Shown: piece by piece, positions 12,796 through 27,200 of the stretch
How positions within the stretch are numbered: position 1 is the first letter of the stretch
Layout of the letters: the number at the start of each line of letters is the position of its first letter
Source of the DNA: Cylicocyclus nassatus
Lineage: Eukaryota; Nematoda; Chromadorea; Rhabditida; Strongylidae
Direction of reading: 5' to 3'
Length of the DNA: 64,000 nt
Assembly: GCA_958299035.1 (NCBI GenBank)
Contig: CATQJL010000316.1
Location: 26,852,012-26,916,011, forward strand
Translations under genes and position numbers: made by a program
Notes under the pieces: model-generated
Told to the model about the DNA's origin: nothing
The model's input: only the letters and a program-made list of their open reading frames with translations
Database searches by the model: none

Positions 12796-13519
12796 TTCTA
12801 CAGGCTTGACCGGATCAAACTTTGCCATATTGCGGAGAGTCGGTTGTGATAGGTCACCTAATGGATGTCGGATAATTTTGCAACCCCTGAGAAGCTAAGA
12901 GTTGGTCAATCAAATCCATAAACATTTTCCTGGCTCTCACATCCAGAATGTTAAAATAGTTCAAAATTCCTTATTTTGTTTCCATGAATAATATGCTAGA
13001 TCGTGTAGTAAAGCCCGTAACTCAAAGTTCGCAGAAAGTGGTTAAAACTGTTGAAGGCGATTTCCCGAAAATTATTACTGTACCTTTAGGAATGCAAACA
13101 GCATGCTCTTCCCCCTCCTCCTTGTGCCAACTTTCAGCTCATGCTCAGAATTTGCAGAATCTCCGACTTCCACGACGAAAAAATGACCTATCATGAACCC
13201 TTCGCAGTATGACAAAGTTTGGTCCGAGTCAGTTTAGGAATGAGTTTTCTATTCGCATAGTGCTGACGGACAGACGGAAGAGCAGACGACAGAAGCAGAC
13301 TCAGACAAAGACAGACAAAATGGCAGACAGTCAGACGGACAGGCAGGCATACAAAGTTCGAACAATGCTTATCAGCTTTAATCCTCCCATATATAAGTAA
13401 TAATCTTCTTTGAGATGTCTTCCAAGCTCCTTGCAGGAGTATTCAAAGTAGGTTTTCACTGGATCAGACTTTTGAAAGTTCTCCAAGCTTTGCTTGTTGG
13501 ATTGACTCATTTCAATACA
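12796..13519. other. No gene; contains a degenerate CAGA-rich tract
   Basis: Intergenic sequence without a convincing gene. About 13,267-13,352 is a degenerate tetranucleotide tract built from CAGA/GACA-type units (GACGGACAGACGG, AGACAAAGACAGAC). The open frames at 12,984-13,196 and 13,209-13,400 run through it and have no domain content. Confidence 0.5.
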
Positions 13520-13524
13520 GGCTC

Positions 13525-14263
13525 TGTCGCGGCTCCACGATGCGAGCGCTCCTAGAAGTAGGAGGCCGGGAGCACTGGTTGCTGCCGCGCTGTTCGGTGA
13601 CGATTACGGTACTTTCCGACCTTGCCGCAATCGCCGCTGGACCTCTCGTCGCCTTGGCGCGTTGCCAGCCAAAAGGCTATATATAGTGCGGCGCCTCATT
13701 TCGGTGTCTGTCTGCTTCCCTTTCGATCGTTTATCTTTTCTCATCCTTGTTCATTATGCTCGTTGCTGGCATAAAGCTCCCGCTTTTGCCATCGTGGATT
13801 ATAATTCAAGGTTTCGGGATTGCTTTGGGACGAGCCACCTTTGGGACTTTTGGGCCTTGAGATATTAGAATCTTGTGAACTTTGGGAACGGGGAGGCTGT
13901 CGCGCCTGGTATCCGGTGAGGCGGATCTGTTTAGGTGAAGCCTCGGGAGCCTCATCATTGTTAGAGTTTACAATAGACGCGCTCCATCGGTATGGGACGG
14001 GGCTGCTCGTCCTGTGTTGAGCTCTGTCGCCGTTTAGTAGTTTAGATAATTTTTTAGTAATTTTCTTGGTTGTCTCGTTGTAAGTTTTTTGCAGCTTTTT
14101 TACTGTTTCTTTTATGTCATAAGGATAGAAACTTAGTACTTATATTCTTGTCTAGACGCGCGCTAGGGCAAATTAGTAGGGTAGATTGCATCGTATGTTC
14201 AAACGGGCGAGCCTTGGTTACTCGGGTTAGATCTAGGTGCTTAGAGCCCACCGAGCCGCCACA
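13525..14263 (+). mobile_element. Solo LTR, copy 1
   Basis: A 739-bp block begins TGTCGCGGCTC and ends GAGCCGCCACA, giving the TG...CA termini and short inverted ends of a retrotransposon LTR. It is flanked by a perfect 5-bp duplication GGCTC (13,520-13,524 and 14,264-14,268). A TATA-like box (GGCTATATATAGTGCGG) lies about 150 bp in, as expected for an LTR promoter. A related copy at 24,912-25,659 has its own 5-bp duplication. No internal retroelement sequence adjoins, so this is a recombined solo LTR. Open frames inside are not genes. Confidence 0.87.
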
Positions 14264-14268
14264 GGCTC

Positions 14269-15540
14269 TGACTGTAATCGATAGGTGCAATTTCCCTTAG
14301 CTGCAGAGCAAACGGAAAGGGTACCCGAAGCAGGTATTGATTCTATAATAGTTAGTTTTCAAGACAGACAAGTTTTCACGACCTTTCATCCTCCTTGCAT
14401 CTACCGTGAGCACTGGGAAAGGATATGATGTCCTTAACTACTGTAAAACAATGGAAGTTGGTAGAAATTGTGCGAACTTCGCTAATGCTTCAAAAGTTCA
14501 ATCTATTTTTGCTTGACAGTTTTGTCCCGCGACTTGCGTGTCAGGAGCTGGCTTTTTGTATAGAGTTTCATTAAGAGATGCTTGGAAAAGCTTATAAAGT
14601 GGTTGGCCCTTTTATTTTGAGCCCTCCATACAAACTTTCCTAATTTACATACTCTCTCTGAACATTTCGGTTCCGTTTTCTTATAAGCAATTTGCTACAA
14701 CAACTAGCATATGGTAGAATTTATATGTTTTTGATAACCCAACTTTTGGAAAGCTGTAAACGCTGTATTGTCATTTATAAAACATTCCATTCTTTGAAGC
14801 ATCGTAATAAGCAGATATGATTCTTGTCTTCTTCAAACAGTAATCAGACGTAGCGCAGTTAAAAACCTATTCATTTCAAATCGCTTCCTCTTTTGTTCTC
14901 GCATTTACTTCCTCCAGCGTGTTATTTGCTTAGAAAGAAGAATTTGCTCTCTATTTTTTGCGGTTGATAGGTATAGTTTCGATGCACCATAGTCATTTCA
15001 TTTGTACATTCTAGCACATACTTTAGTTAAAATTTTGTGATCGTTCTTAATTGAATGAGTAACAATGCGCGGTATCGAAAAGGCCACAGCAGTCGTGATG
15101 TGGCTTAAATATCAAAAATTCACACTTTTTTCAGCTTTATCTGAATGATTTGAGAAAGTTTTAACTTTGAGAGGTTTACAGAAATCCAGCTCACACGTAC
15201 GAGCCACCAAATTTAGCATGCGAAAGTTGCAAGAGCTCTGATGTTTTCACCAATTATTGGATAGTTAGTTTCCTCATTCATCCGGTTTGGTGTCGATATT
15301 TAGCTGCAATAAAGTGATGTAAGCATTTACCACCATATTCGCTTTCGTGTATCCAGCAGAAGTATCATATTATTTACATTCGTCGACAGCCGGGCTATCA
15401 TTCGTTATCACATTGATGAATTCAAATCTGGTTTCTAATAAATTGTAAGGCAAAAAAAATATGACAGGGAAATTTCATTAACACTGTACAAATTTTTCTC
15501 ATTCACAAGAGTAAGCCAGTACTGCATTATCAATAAAAGT
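14269..15540. other. No gene recognised; AT-rich spacer
   Basis: AT-rich sequence with no open frame of note, no strong repeat structure and no recognised motif. It lies downstream of the small secreted-peptide gene that follows on the minus strand, and its right end probably includes that gene's 3' UTR. Confidence 0.5.
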
Positions 15541-15838
15541 TCACTTGGTCACTGGAGTTATCGTACCCGTTCCGTTAGCTGGTGCAAGAGTCACAGTGCG
15601 TAGGGCATTTTCCGCAAACTAAGAAGAATTTCAAAATTATAAATCAGGCTTGAGAGTTTAGCCTGAACCCAAAACAATACTTACATGGAGTGCTCCTTGT
15701 TGTGGCTGCCTACAGTCAACACACGTCAATTGACGCACGATAGATGTGAATGTTATAGCTGGAAACTAATCAGAGGGACTATAACAGTACCTGATTACTT
15801 ACAACAGCAGCGGTCAAAATGAGTATAGTGCAAAGCAT
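15541..15838 (-). CDS. Small secreted peptide, three exons
   Basis: Minus-strand exons 15,838-15,799, 15,758-15,685 and 15,618-15,541 join in phase to a 63-residue protein ending with TGA. The first exon encodes MLCTILILTAAVV, a typical signal-peptide core. The mature part has a TCVDC pair in exon 2 and an L-PANGTG-ITPVTK tail in exon 3. Donors are AA|GTAATC and CAT|GTAAGT; acceptors are TTTCCAG and CTTCTTAG. Introns of 40 and 66 bp suit a nematode. I do not recognise the family; the role is unknown beyond likely secretion. The consistent phase, signal peptide and splice sites make it believable despite its size, although the 40-bp first intron is near the lower limit. Confidence 0.6.
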
Positions 15839-17734
<1,896 letters not shown>

Positions 17735-18136
17735 CCTGTTCAAGTGTGTATGTGCGCTCAGAGTCGGCGTCATTCATTACCTAATCTGCTACGTATCTTC
17801 CAAGATTCATGGTAAACGTATAGACTATCGGTATCGGTCGTATTATCAAATCAATCTCACATACAGGTTACGCGTGTAGAAGAACAGTATTGGGACCATT
17901 TGCTGTCACTCTACTTTCTGATACCCTTCTTAACGTGTACATTGACTCTCTATCAATTCAATAAAGTAAGTGATGCCAGATTTCCCTTTCTGCTTCTCAC
18001 TAAACCCTAGTTTTAGTATCCAGCACGAGTTTTTGTTTGTGATAGATTTTGTTATTGGGCAGGGATGACTCTAGCCGTCGTATCAATTCTTGGTCATTGT
18101 AGCAAGACCATGATACTGTTCCTTAATCCACAGGTA

Positions 18137-18352
18137 CAGTCGAGTAGATTTAGCGGTAAATATAGTGTGCTTGCACAAAAGGTGAAATGCGGTGAAATTG
18201 GCGCGTGAAGAAATAGTTTCGACTGTGACGTCGGCCAATTGCGCGCGCAAGATACCCGCGGTACTGACGTGGCTACTTGTTCAAGTGCAAATTTCACCGC
18301 ATTTCACCTTCTGTGCAAGCACACTATATTTACCGCTAAATCTATTCGACTG
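18137..18352. mobile_element. Tc/mariner-type MITE with 65-bp inverted repeats
   Basis: A 216-bp palindromic element has near-identical arms beginning CAGTCGAGTAGATTTAGCGG and continuing for about 65 bp through the GTGAAATGCGGTGAAATT block. It is flanked by TA on both sides (18,135-18,136 and 18,353-18,354). The unpaired centre is only about 85 bp, so the whole element can form one hairpin. Open frames on either strand are reflections of the palindrome. Confidence 0.8.
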
Positions 18353-19560
18353 TACTTTACGGCCATCGCTCGTTATTGTTCTCATAGACTGTGATTCTAC
18401 TGCGGATTCTGCGAGTTTTGTGTACTTCAGGTATTTAATTTTCTCTACTCTTTACCACAACTCTTCAAGCTTGTGCCATGTCCCCGACATCGCTTACCGA
18501 AGTTTAATCCGGAAACGAATAAGGCATGTTTAATCTCCACATTCTGTCCTTGTGTCCATTTGTTGGTGTTTAGGTTGGCATGAGTATGGCTGAGTTCAAA
18601 GAATCGGATCTCAAATTTCTCGGAAATTTTACTCTCAAACTGTTCTCCGCGTTTGGTCTACTTCACAGCAGAAGTTTTGATAGAGATGGGACGAGGCAAG
18701 TGCTCGTTATTTTTCTTCGAGAGATGTTCGACTTTCTCTCTAAATAGAGTTGTTTTCAAATATACTCACACGTGTGGGATCTAATGCTAAGTCATGCAAA
18801 AAGTTTGTGTTCCATCTTTTTCGCAAAAAAAAAACTACTCTAAGTTTGCATTTGAAATGATGGCAAACCTGCAATCAAAATTGTCGATATGTGCTTTTGC
18901 TATCTCGTGTTCACCGGTTTGGGTCTTTCCTGCATAAAGTTCTTCTTATCAGCAATACTACTACTACGTCTTATGTTATGTCTTGTGTCTGTTGTTACGG
19001 CCTTAGGTTGCCGGCAACTGTTGTCGGTGTTGTCCGTTTTGTAGCCGCTAAGTTTTGTTTTACAATTTGCAGGAGATTGTTTGTAGTTAATTTGAAATAA
19101 ATGTCTTGTTTCTTCATTCTTCTATCTTCTATCCACAAACGCTAGGGGTGAGAGGGAGGGGGTAAAGAACGGGGTTGAGGGTCGCGCTGAACTCTTACCC
19201 GGGGGGGGGGGGGGTCGTATTCGGCTAACTTGGGTGGGGTTTAGAGACAAAATTGGGGTTTGGAGCTTAATTAGGGCTAATTACAGTATGCCGCGGCAGA
19301 CTTACGGAGCAGAAAATGGCAGGGCTCCGGAGCAGAAAATGGGAGGTCTCCGGAGCAGAAAATGGGAGGTCTCCGGAGCAGAAAATGGGAGGTATCCGGA
19401 GCAGAAAATGGGAGGTCTCCGGAGCAGAATTGGGAGGTCTCCGCAGCAGAAATGGGAGGGCTCCGGCGGACGAGTGGCAGACCTACCGCTGGGGAAACCC
19501 TGCGGCCCTGCGATTTGGCGGAGGGGTCCTATCCGCTGTCTGAGAGCGTAATGAATATCA
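18353..19560. repeat. Spacer with poly-G run and minisatellite array 2
   Basis: No gene is recognised. A G homopolymer run sits at about 19,201-19,214. At 19,305-19,465 seven tandem copies of the 22-23 bp GGAGCAGAAAATGGGAGG unit repeat the array described at 16,297, in the same orientation. Open frames of 75-105 codons across the array are artefacts of the repeat. Confidence 0.75.
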
Positions 19561-22500
19561 TCGTGATTAGCATGTCAATTGAACTCTGTGCCAAGCCCTG
19601 ACGAATTTCGGCATGCCGAATATCGGGCCATTCAGGTGGAATGGTCATTTTCGAACACGATTAGCATTAAAGGTGAGCTAGCCACCTTTTTTGTATATAA
19701 TACAAACATTGCGTCTTCTTTGGCCTCATGAAAGTTACCATTCCAAATAAAAAACCTATGAAATAAGGAGCCAGCGCAAATTCTTGCTTGTCGTCTTTCG
19801 CTTTCGATAGTTCAAAATAGGTAAGACGAATCAGGCCCAAATCACTTTTGTGAAAATTACGACCACCATTCAATCAAAGTTAATGCTCAAAAAACGAGCA
19901 TTTCGCTTGGGTGGCCTAAATTTGGAACCCTCAGAATTTGCTAAAACCTGATCCACGAGCGTTATTTGACATGCCGAGAATGTGTTACATTGTTTGATAG
20001 GATCTCATGCTATGCTTACGGTAGGTAGTCGATAATGCTAGTGGAGAGGTAGGGGGGGGGAAGGTCTATCCAAACGCTCACCGGGAAAGTGGTAACATCC
20101 GGCGGTTGTGTGCCACATCTCTTGCTCGACTCTGCATGTAAGGGTTAGAATGTGCTTACGGTGAAAATTGAAAAACTTTTGCTGCTGATTCTGTTGTTCT
20201 TTTTTCAGAAAAGTTTTTCGACATGCAAAAACTAGAATGATACAAATTTCCCATCAAAGGGCCTCTGCAAAGTCAAGACACAATTCTTACCACAGCAACA
20301 AATGAATATACAGTAGTTTTCAATACGCATTGATCTTTTCTACCGTATGCCTTCCAACCCCATCATGACGTGGATTGGTGATGCGCCGCATCGCTTCGGG
20401 CTTGCGCCAGTTGCTTATCTCGCCACGCCACGCCAAACGGGCGTCCGCTAAGTGGCGCAAACCCGAGGAGAGGCGGCCCGCACCACGTCAGTTGAGGCTG
20501 GAAGACATACGGTGGGAAAGACCAATACGTATCGTAAACAATTGTATGTCGTGTAGCATGCCGAATCAACAAATTATGAGGTCCCGATTCTTGGGTATTG
20601 ACGAAAGTTTAGCCCTTGAGAAAAGCAAACAGCCTTTAACAAAACATAAGATCATTTGTCTCTAACATCTAGTTTTCTCTGTCCAAGTAGTAAAAACACA
20701 TCAGTACATTGTGTTCAACTATTTACACCCTTTCATTCCAGGCTTGTTAAAAACGACGTCCACGCTGATTTTCGCAAAGTCTTACAAAGTTTCTTTTGAC
20801 CCTTATTGGAAACATCGACTAAAAAACCTAACCTAACCTGTGTTTCCTGAGCCACAAAAACGATATCTCCGTCGCTTTTTCGCCCCAAAAACGCAGTTCA
20901 GTTTGCTTCAATCTGTGCCGGACCATGGTTTGATTGCACCTTTTTTGAAAAATCAAGTTTCTTGCTCACTCAGCGGATTTGCACAGACTTGATCATATTA
21001 GTTAGAAGAAATTTATTCTTTGTAATGATGCCTTTGATGCTCTTCAATGAGGGATGGCTTTTGAAATGGAAGCAGGGTAATGAAAACTCCTCAATCGACC
21101 ATTTCAGGCTAAGCTGCTGAAAATCTGAAACTTGCGACAAAATGCTGAGCAAGCAATAATGTAAGTTTTTGTATCCACTCTTAAAATGAGCATATCTGTG
21201 AAGCGTTTTTTGTCTGATCACTACAAAACAGCAAATTTGAATCTTTTCGAGAATCATAACTCTTCACAGAGATGCTCATTCAATACAAGCTCTGCTTGGA
21301 AAAGGCAAATCGAAACTTGTAATGCTCCGAAAATTATCAAAATTTCTAATTTTTAGCAACCTAGCTTAAAATGACTAAAATTGAAGTGAATTTATTCTGT
21401 TTCTGCCTCAAAAGCTACCCTTTATAAGAAAGCAGCAAAGGTACTATTAAAGAATATGATTTTTCTGACTAGTAAAATCAGTTGTGCAAATAAGTAGAGG
21501 GAGCAAGAAGTCAAATATGGTGAATATCAAGCTCAAAAATTAAAAAAATCCGTAACATGAAACTCCCTCATTAAATTTTAGTCCACCAATGTACTCGTTC
21601 AGTAAATGATTTGTTACATGATCAAAATATCGTAGCTAAAAATTCATCCTAGGCAGTAGAGGACTTAACAAATTTGAGATAAGGATTAGAAATACGTGTT
21701 TGGTGTCAAATAGTATGTTAGGGATGAGTAATGCACCGAGAAATCACGCTTCGTGAATAGGGGTTTCGTGCTCTCCGAGATAAAACTCACCCTCAAGGGT
21801 AAGGTTCATCCTCAGGGTTCGTTGATGAATACGACCACTTGAATTAGTCTACTATTTTTTGCAATCAAGAGACCAGAAAAAAATCGAGCGGTCAAAGCGA
21901 ACTGCTTCTTTTTGCACTAAAATGATCGCAATGCTTTGTTTCTTGAAAACCTGTCTTCCGTCTTTTTTTCTATTTTACAAGAATACGATTTGGTGATAAT
22001 CTGTTAGCAAAAAATTGGCTACCCCGCCTCGTGCTCTTACTTTCCGAAAAATCAAATCTTTTCATCGCTATCCCAATACTGACATCTAATAAAGTCACAA
22101 TATTCAGCCAGAAGCCGTCGTCAATTATGCTTACTGAGAAGTGCGAATAGCTAGAAGCATAGAGGACAAAAGATGCTATAATTTCAACAGAATAGATTGG
22201 AAGGCCTAGCCAACCCTACCACAATTACGTTATAAATGAAAGAAAGTCAACATGACTGCGCTTGAAAACTTGGATTGGTAAGCTCGGAAAGGGTGAAGTG
22301 TCTTTGGTAAGTTTCTAACCTACAAAATATCTCAGTAGCCCTCTAGAAAATTCCGATTTGTTCATTATTATCTATCTGGAACTCAATAGCATTTAGACGT
22401 GAAGCTCGTAAAAAATGTATCTCTTAAACTAGAATGCTTGTTATCATTTTGCAGCCTAATCACCCGCAAATCAGCACAACCCTAGCTCATGACGAAGTGG

Positions 22501-24244
22501 GTCGTAAAACAATTTTATAATCAAAATCAGCCTCAACAGTATCTTAAGTAAAGTCCTACATACATGTCATTTCAAGTCAACACCTAGTTGGGACAACCAA
22601 ATTGTGGCCGAACCTTACAAACATTCAAAAAGGTTCTCTTTGAATGTGTTAAAGCCCACGGTATAGAAAGCCCTCCAAAAATACTAGGTTTGGGCTCAGG
22701 AACTTTGCGAATATTTCGCTTCTCAGAAAATAAGCGTAATCTTTGACGATACAATTATGGGATGGAAAGAGTCATCAGTTTATTTGCCGACATCAGAAAT
22801 GAGCACAGCAACTCAACTTTCTAAGCTTTGACAAATTTTCCAGCGACAAAGCTATGTTGCTGAATCGGTTTCATCTTCGCAACGGAAAGATTCGGAAAAG
22901 CAATCAAATACCCATTTACAACATCCGTAACCATCGGAAGCCTACGGCTAATTTAGAAACTTTTTTGCTGATATTCATATTTTTCATGATGCTCCGTGAC
23001 TATGAGCTGCGTTTCTTAGATATCTTATTAGCCTTGGTATTCTTGCTAGCGTCAATAATGTCAAATAAGCGTTTATGTTGATGCAAATCATCAAAATTCA
23101 TTGTGAGGAAACGTGCATGACTTCGCTGCTTCTAGGGTGCCGAATGAAGGAAAAGTGATAGCAAAGATATTTAAAAATGTGATTTCAATATTACCAGCTT
23201 GACATTTTGCACAAGAAGAAGAAGTAAACTTGTTTTTGAGCACTGGTTTTTTCGGGAAAGATTTTCGTGAGAAAATTCAAAACAGAAAACTTTTCTAGCT
23301 AAGAGAGGGCGTCCCAAAAAATGTATCAAAAGTCTAATCGTTGAAGTCATGTTACAACAGCTTTCACTAAACTATTGCATTTGTAAAGCTGCCTAGATTT
23401 AGATTCAAATTGCGAACCGGATCATTTATCGATTTTCATTATTGTACGATTAGGGTAAAAACTTCAAATATAATGCCCTCATTACAAGCTGTTAATTGCA
23501 GAGAATTTGCTGTGCAACCGATTTGATTATACTGGTAGATAATTGAGTTCTGAAGTTTTCGAAAAAATCCGAAGCCTCACAAAAAATTTCGGTGGAATAG
23601 CTGCTGTATCGTCCAATTTTTTAGGGTTATGGGCCCGCAATATTTTGGGAATTATGGAGGAGGGGGGAGGGGTGACCATGTTTGATTGAAGTGGTTTTTT
23701 TAGATGGGATGTATACGATATTAAGAAGCATTCAATGCTGATTATAAATCTGCCCCTTTGTGGACTGGTTATGAGCGTTTATTAGAGAAAAAAAATGAAA
23801 TGTGCATCTAGTATAAAAAGCAGCCGAGTGTTATACATCTCTTTATCGCGTAGTAGTCACTGAAAATTATCACTGCTTCACTGAGGCTCTGGAATATCAC
23901 GACTATTTCTGTCCTACTTGCACATTTAGTTTACTGCTCCAATAATTCCTCATAATTCCTCGACCATAAACGTTCCGCAAATTGTTAAGGCAGATTAAGA
24001 ATCAACGTGTTGTGCACCAACATGGTTGATACAAGTTCTATCTAGAAACGAAAGGCCACTTTGATCAAACATGCTTTCTTTGTCAGTTTGAGCTAATCTT
24101 ACAATGTGGCCCAAAGCCTCGCGAAATTTCAAAAAGAAGGAATGATTAAAAAACTCGATGAATTCTTTGAGACCCTTGTATCTGAAGAAATCATCACAGT
24201 TGTGATTTCTGGTAAAATTACGATTTGAAACACTAATTTCTAAG
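19561..24244. other. No gene recognised upstream of the GT92 gene
   Basis: A 4.7-kb AT-rich stretch. A GC-rich island at about 20,370-20,520 is open on both strands without domain content. 20,970-21,257 (minus) and 22,854-23,081 (plus) are open for 95 and 75 codons but lack motifs and splice partners. GGGCGTCCCAAAAAATGTATC at about 23,308 resembles the mariner-MITE terminus seen at 30,301 and 46,713, but it is single-ended. 23,640-23,960 is a diverged copy of 1,100-1,480. The GT92 promoter should lie in the last few hundred bases; I see no clear element. Confidence 0.45.
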
Positions 24245-27200
24245 ATGTTGCAGTTCGTCACCATGGTCAATGCGATTCTCTGGATTGGGTTTCTGTTCTT
24301 GGCAAGCATGGCCTTAGTGCTGATCGACATGATATTCCTTGACAGAATCCCATTTGTGAGAAATATAAAAATTTCTTATGGGACAGCCTCATCTTCTGAT
24401 CCTTCCAAGATTTACAGTTGAGTGTAATTTTGCTTAAAGAATGTCTTGGTTCTACTAATTCTTCTAGCTTCTCCTGTGATCATCAATGATCTCATTTCAA
24501 TATCACCCGATGACAAAGTTGTTGCAAACTATACTTCTATTCCCCATTTTCAATTTTACGAAAAGATTATTGCGGAGAAAACAGGAAAAAGGGTTCCAAC
24601 GGTTTGTTTTACACCTGACGCAATCTAATTAAGAAAACAATTTTTTAAGGGCACTGTCCCGCAAAACTTCAGATTGTTTGCTGCATATAAGTTCCCCGAG
24701 CAGATTACAGTAACGACTGCGTCTCATGGAAGATATGGGCATGTTTATTTTTTCTCCAAAGTGTTAAAGTATCTTGAGTGACCAATTGATGGTTATTTGG
24801 TTGAATGGTGAAGAAAAAAGGAAGTGGACAGGGGAAAAGAATCAAACATCACACATTTTCGCTGAAACAACAAATAGTGATAGGAGTTGCGGAAGCGGGA
24901 GATATTAGAAGTGTCGCGGCTCCGCGATGCGAGCGCTCCTAGAAGTAGGAGGCCGGGAGCACTGGTTGCTGCCGCGCTACACGGCGGCGATAACGGCACT
25001 TTCTTACGTTCGCCGCAATCGCCGCTGGACCTCTCCTCGCCTTGGCGCGTTGCCAGCCAAAAGGCTATATACAGCGGCGGCGCCTCATTTCAGCGCCTGT
25101 CTGCTTTTCTGTCTTTCGTTTTCGATCGATAATCTTTTCGTATGTTTTCCATTGTGCTCGTGCCTGGCACTTAGCTCCCGCTCTTGATGTCCCTTTCGCG
25201 TTAGCGGTCGAGCGGATAGAAAGTTGATTAGAATTCAAGTGGATTTGGGATTGTTTTGGACGAGCTACTTTTGCAGCTTTTAGGATTTGAGATCTTATGA
25301 ACTTCGGGAGCGGAGAGATGTCGCGCCTGGTATCCGGCGACGCGTGGCGGATCTGTATAGGTGAAGCCTCGGGAGCATTAGCATGTTTAGATGTTATATA
25401 GACGCGCAACATCGGTAGCACGGGATAGGGCACCCTGTCCCGTGTTGGGGTCTTTCTTCTTGAGTTGTAGTTTAGTATTCTAGCGTAGTGTTTTGTTTCT
25501 TTTTGTGTTTTAAGGATAAAGTATAAGTAATTTAATATTCTTTGTTTCTTCGCGCGCTAGGGCAAGTTAGTAGGCTAGGTTGCGTCGTATGTAGTAAGCG
25601 GGCGAGCGTGCGGGTGTCTCGGGTAATTCTAGGTGCTTAGGGCCCACCGAGCCGCCACAAGAAGTCTCTACTAGGAGAAAAAGGTAGATTTCTTCCAGAA
25701 TGTAGCTTTTAGTAAAGCATATGAAACATTGCAAGGAATACATTGTAGTTATGTTCCTAAGCATAAACCGGATTGCTTCAAAAAACTGAAATTCGCCGAT
25801 GAGAAATTTGATATTCACCTTGATACCAATATTTGATATTCCCCCAAGTCGAACAAAAATATTGCAAAGTCAGTAAAAACAAAGTTTTTTTTGTAATGCG
25901 ATTTATATCTATACCATGAGGAAGAGAAAAGTATTATATCTTTTTTAAAGCTAGTTTTAAGAAGAAAGCAACGGGGTAAATTCGAAATCGCTTAAAACTC
26001 GACATCATTCAACTTCGAAAATTTTTAATCTTACGAGCAAAGGAGCCTTTGCTTGTATCAAAAAGTAAGGGACAATCACTCTAAAATGAGAATGTTGTGG
26101 GAAGAGATTGAGAAACAACTAAAAAATTACTTTCAAACATATTTTTTCATAATCCTTCGGGTATCATATGCATCAACGTGTAAGAATTTATGTGGACCAC
26201 AATTCATAAAAAGATTGAGTTTGCGAAATTAAGAGCTAAGCTTATGATATAATTTTCAGTTTGCATTTTCCCGAAGTTTTTTCTTGTCCTTATTTTCTAT
26301 AAATTCTAATGCTGAATCTCTCCAGCGACCCCGTCTACTGTCGCTACTTTGACGACGAACTTCATGAAGTGGCAAAACCTTTCAAGAGCGTCTTATTCCC
26401 AAAATATAGCATTTTCTGCTTGCGACGAGATGAAGCCACATTTATTTCGCTATCAGAGAGCCATTCTGGAAACTACACGTACCCCGTGCCGATTTTGGAC
26501 CGCACTTTTGATGGTCAGTTTGAAGACGTTTCTGCAATTTTTAGAAGGGCCTTTCAGAAAATTGGAAGCTCTCTATGTCACTGTCTCAACGTCTTAAACA
26601 GGGTGAAGCTTAAGATGCGACTGTCGCAACGGGGGGTCGTAAGAGGGTATCTAAGGTGGGGGAGGGGGTCGTAAGAGGAGGTAGTTAGGTTAAAATACTC
26701 TAGGTTTCAAAGGGAATCAAAAAGCAGACAATTAGTTATGTTGTTTACAATAAATATATAAAATGTGGAAATCAGAACAAAAAAGACAAAAAATTTGTAG
26801 AAATTCTCAAAAAAAAACATTTACAGGAGCTCAAAACACTTTTGAAGGATGTATTATTTAATAAAAATGCTAAATGTACCGATTGCCCCAGAAATCTTGG
26901 TTCTGAAGCCTTCCTGAAGCCTCACACACTCGACAAAAACCTCTCAATCAACGATGACAATCAATAATTCGTAAATCTTTTTGTAATGCATTTATGCGGC
27001 CCTTGCAATTTATATGTACTTTGAATAAGCTCTACTATTACTGTGCGAAATCTGGTGTTATTTTGTGAACTGTGGATTTTCTTATGATTTTATATATGGT
27101 AGCAAAAAGTGAGGAAAGGGGGGTCGTATCTGGGTCGCATCTAAATTTCTTCGGAGCTATTGAAGCTTGTTGGCTGCAATTCTGCTGTAATATGAGGCCA

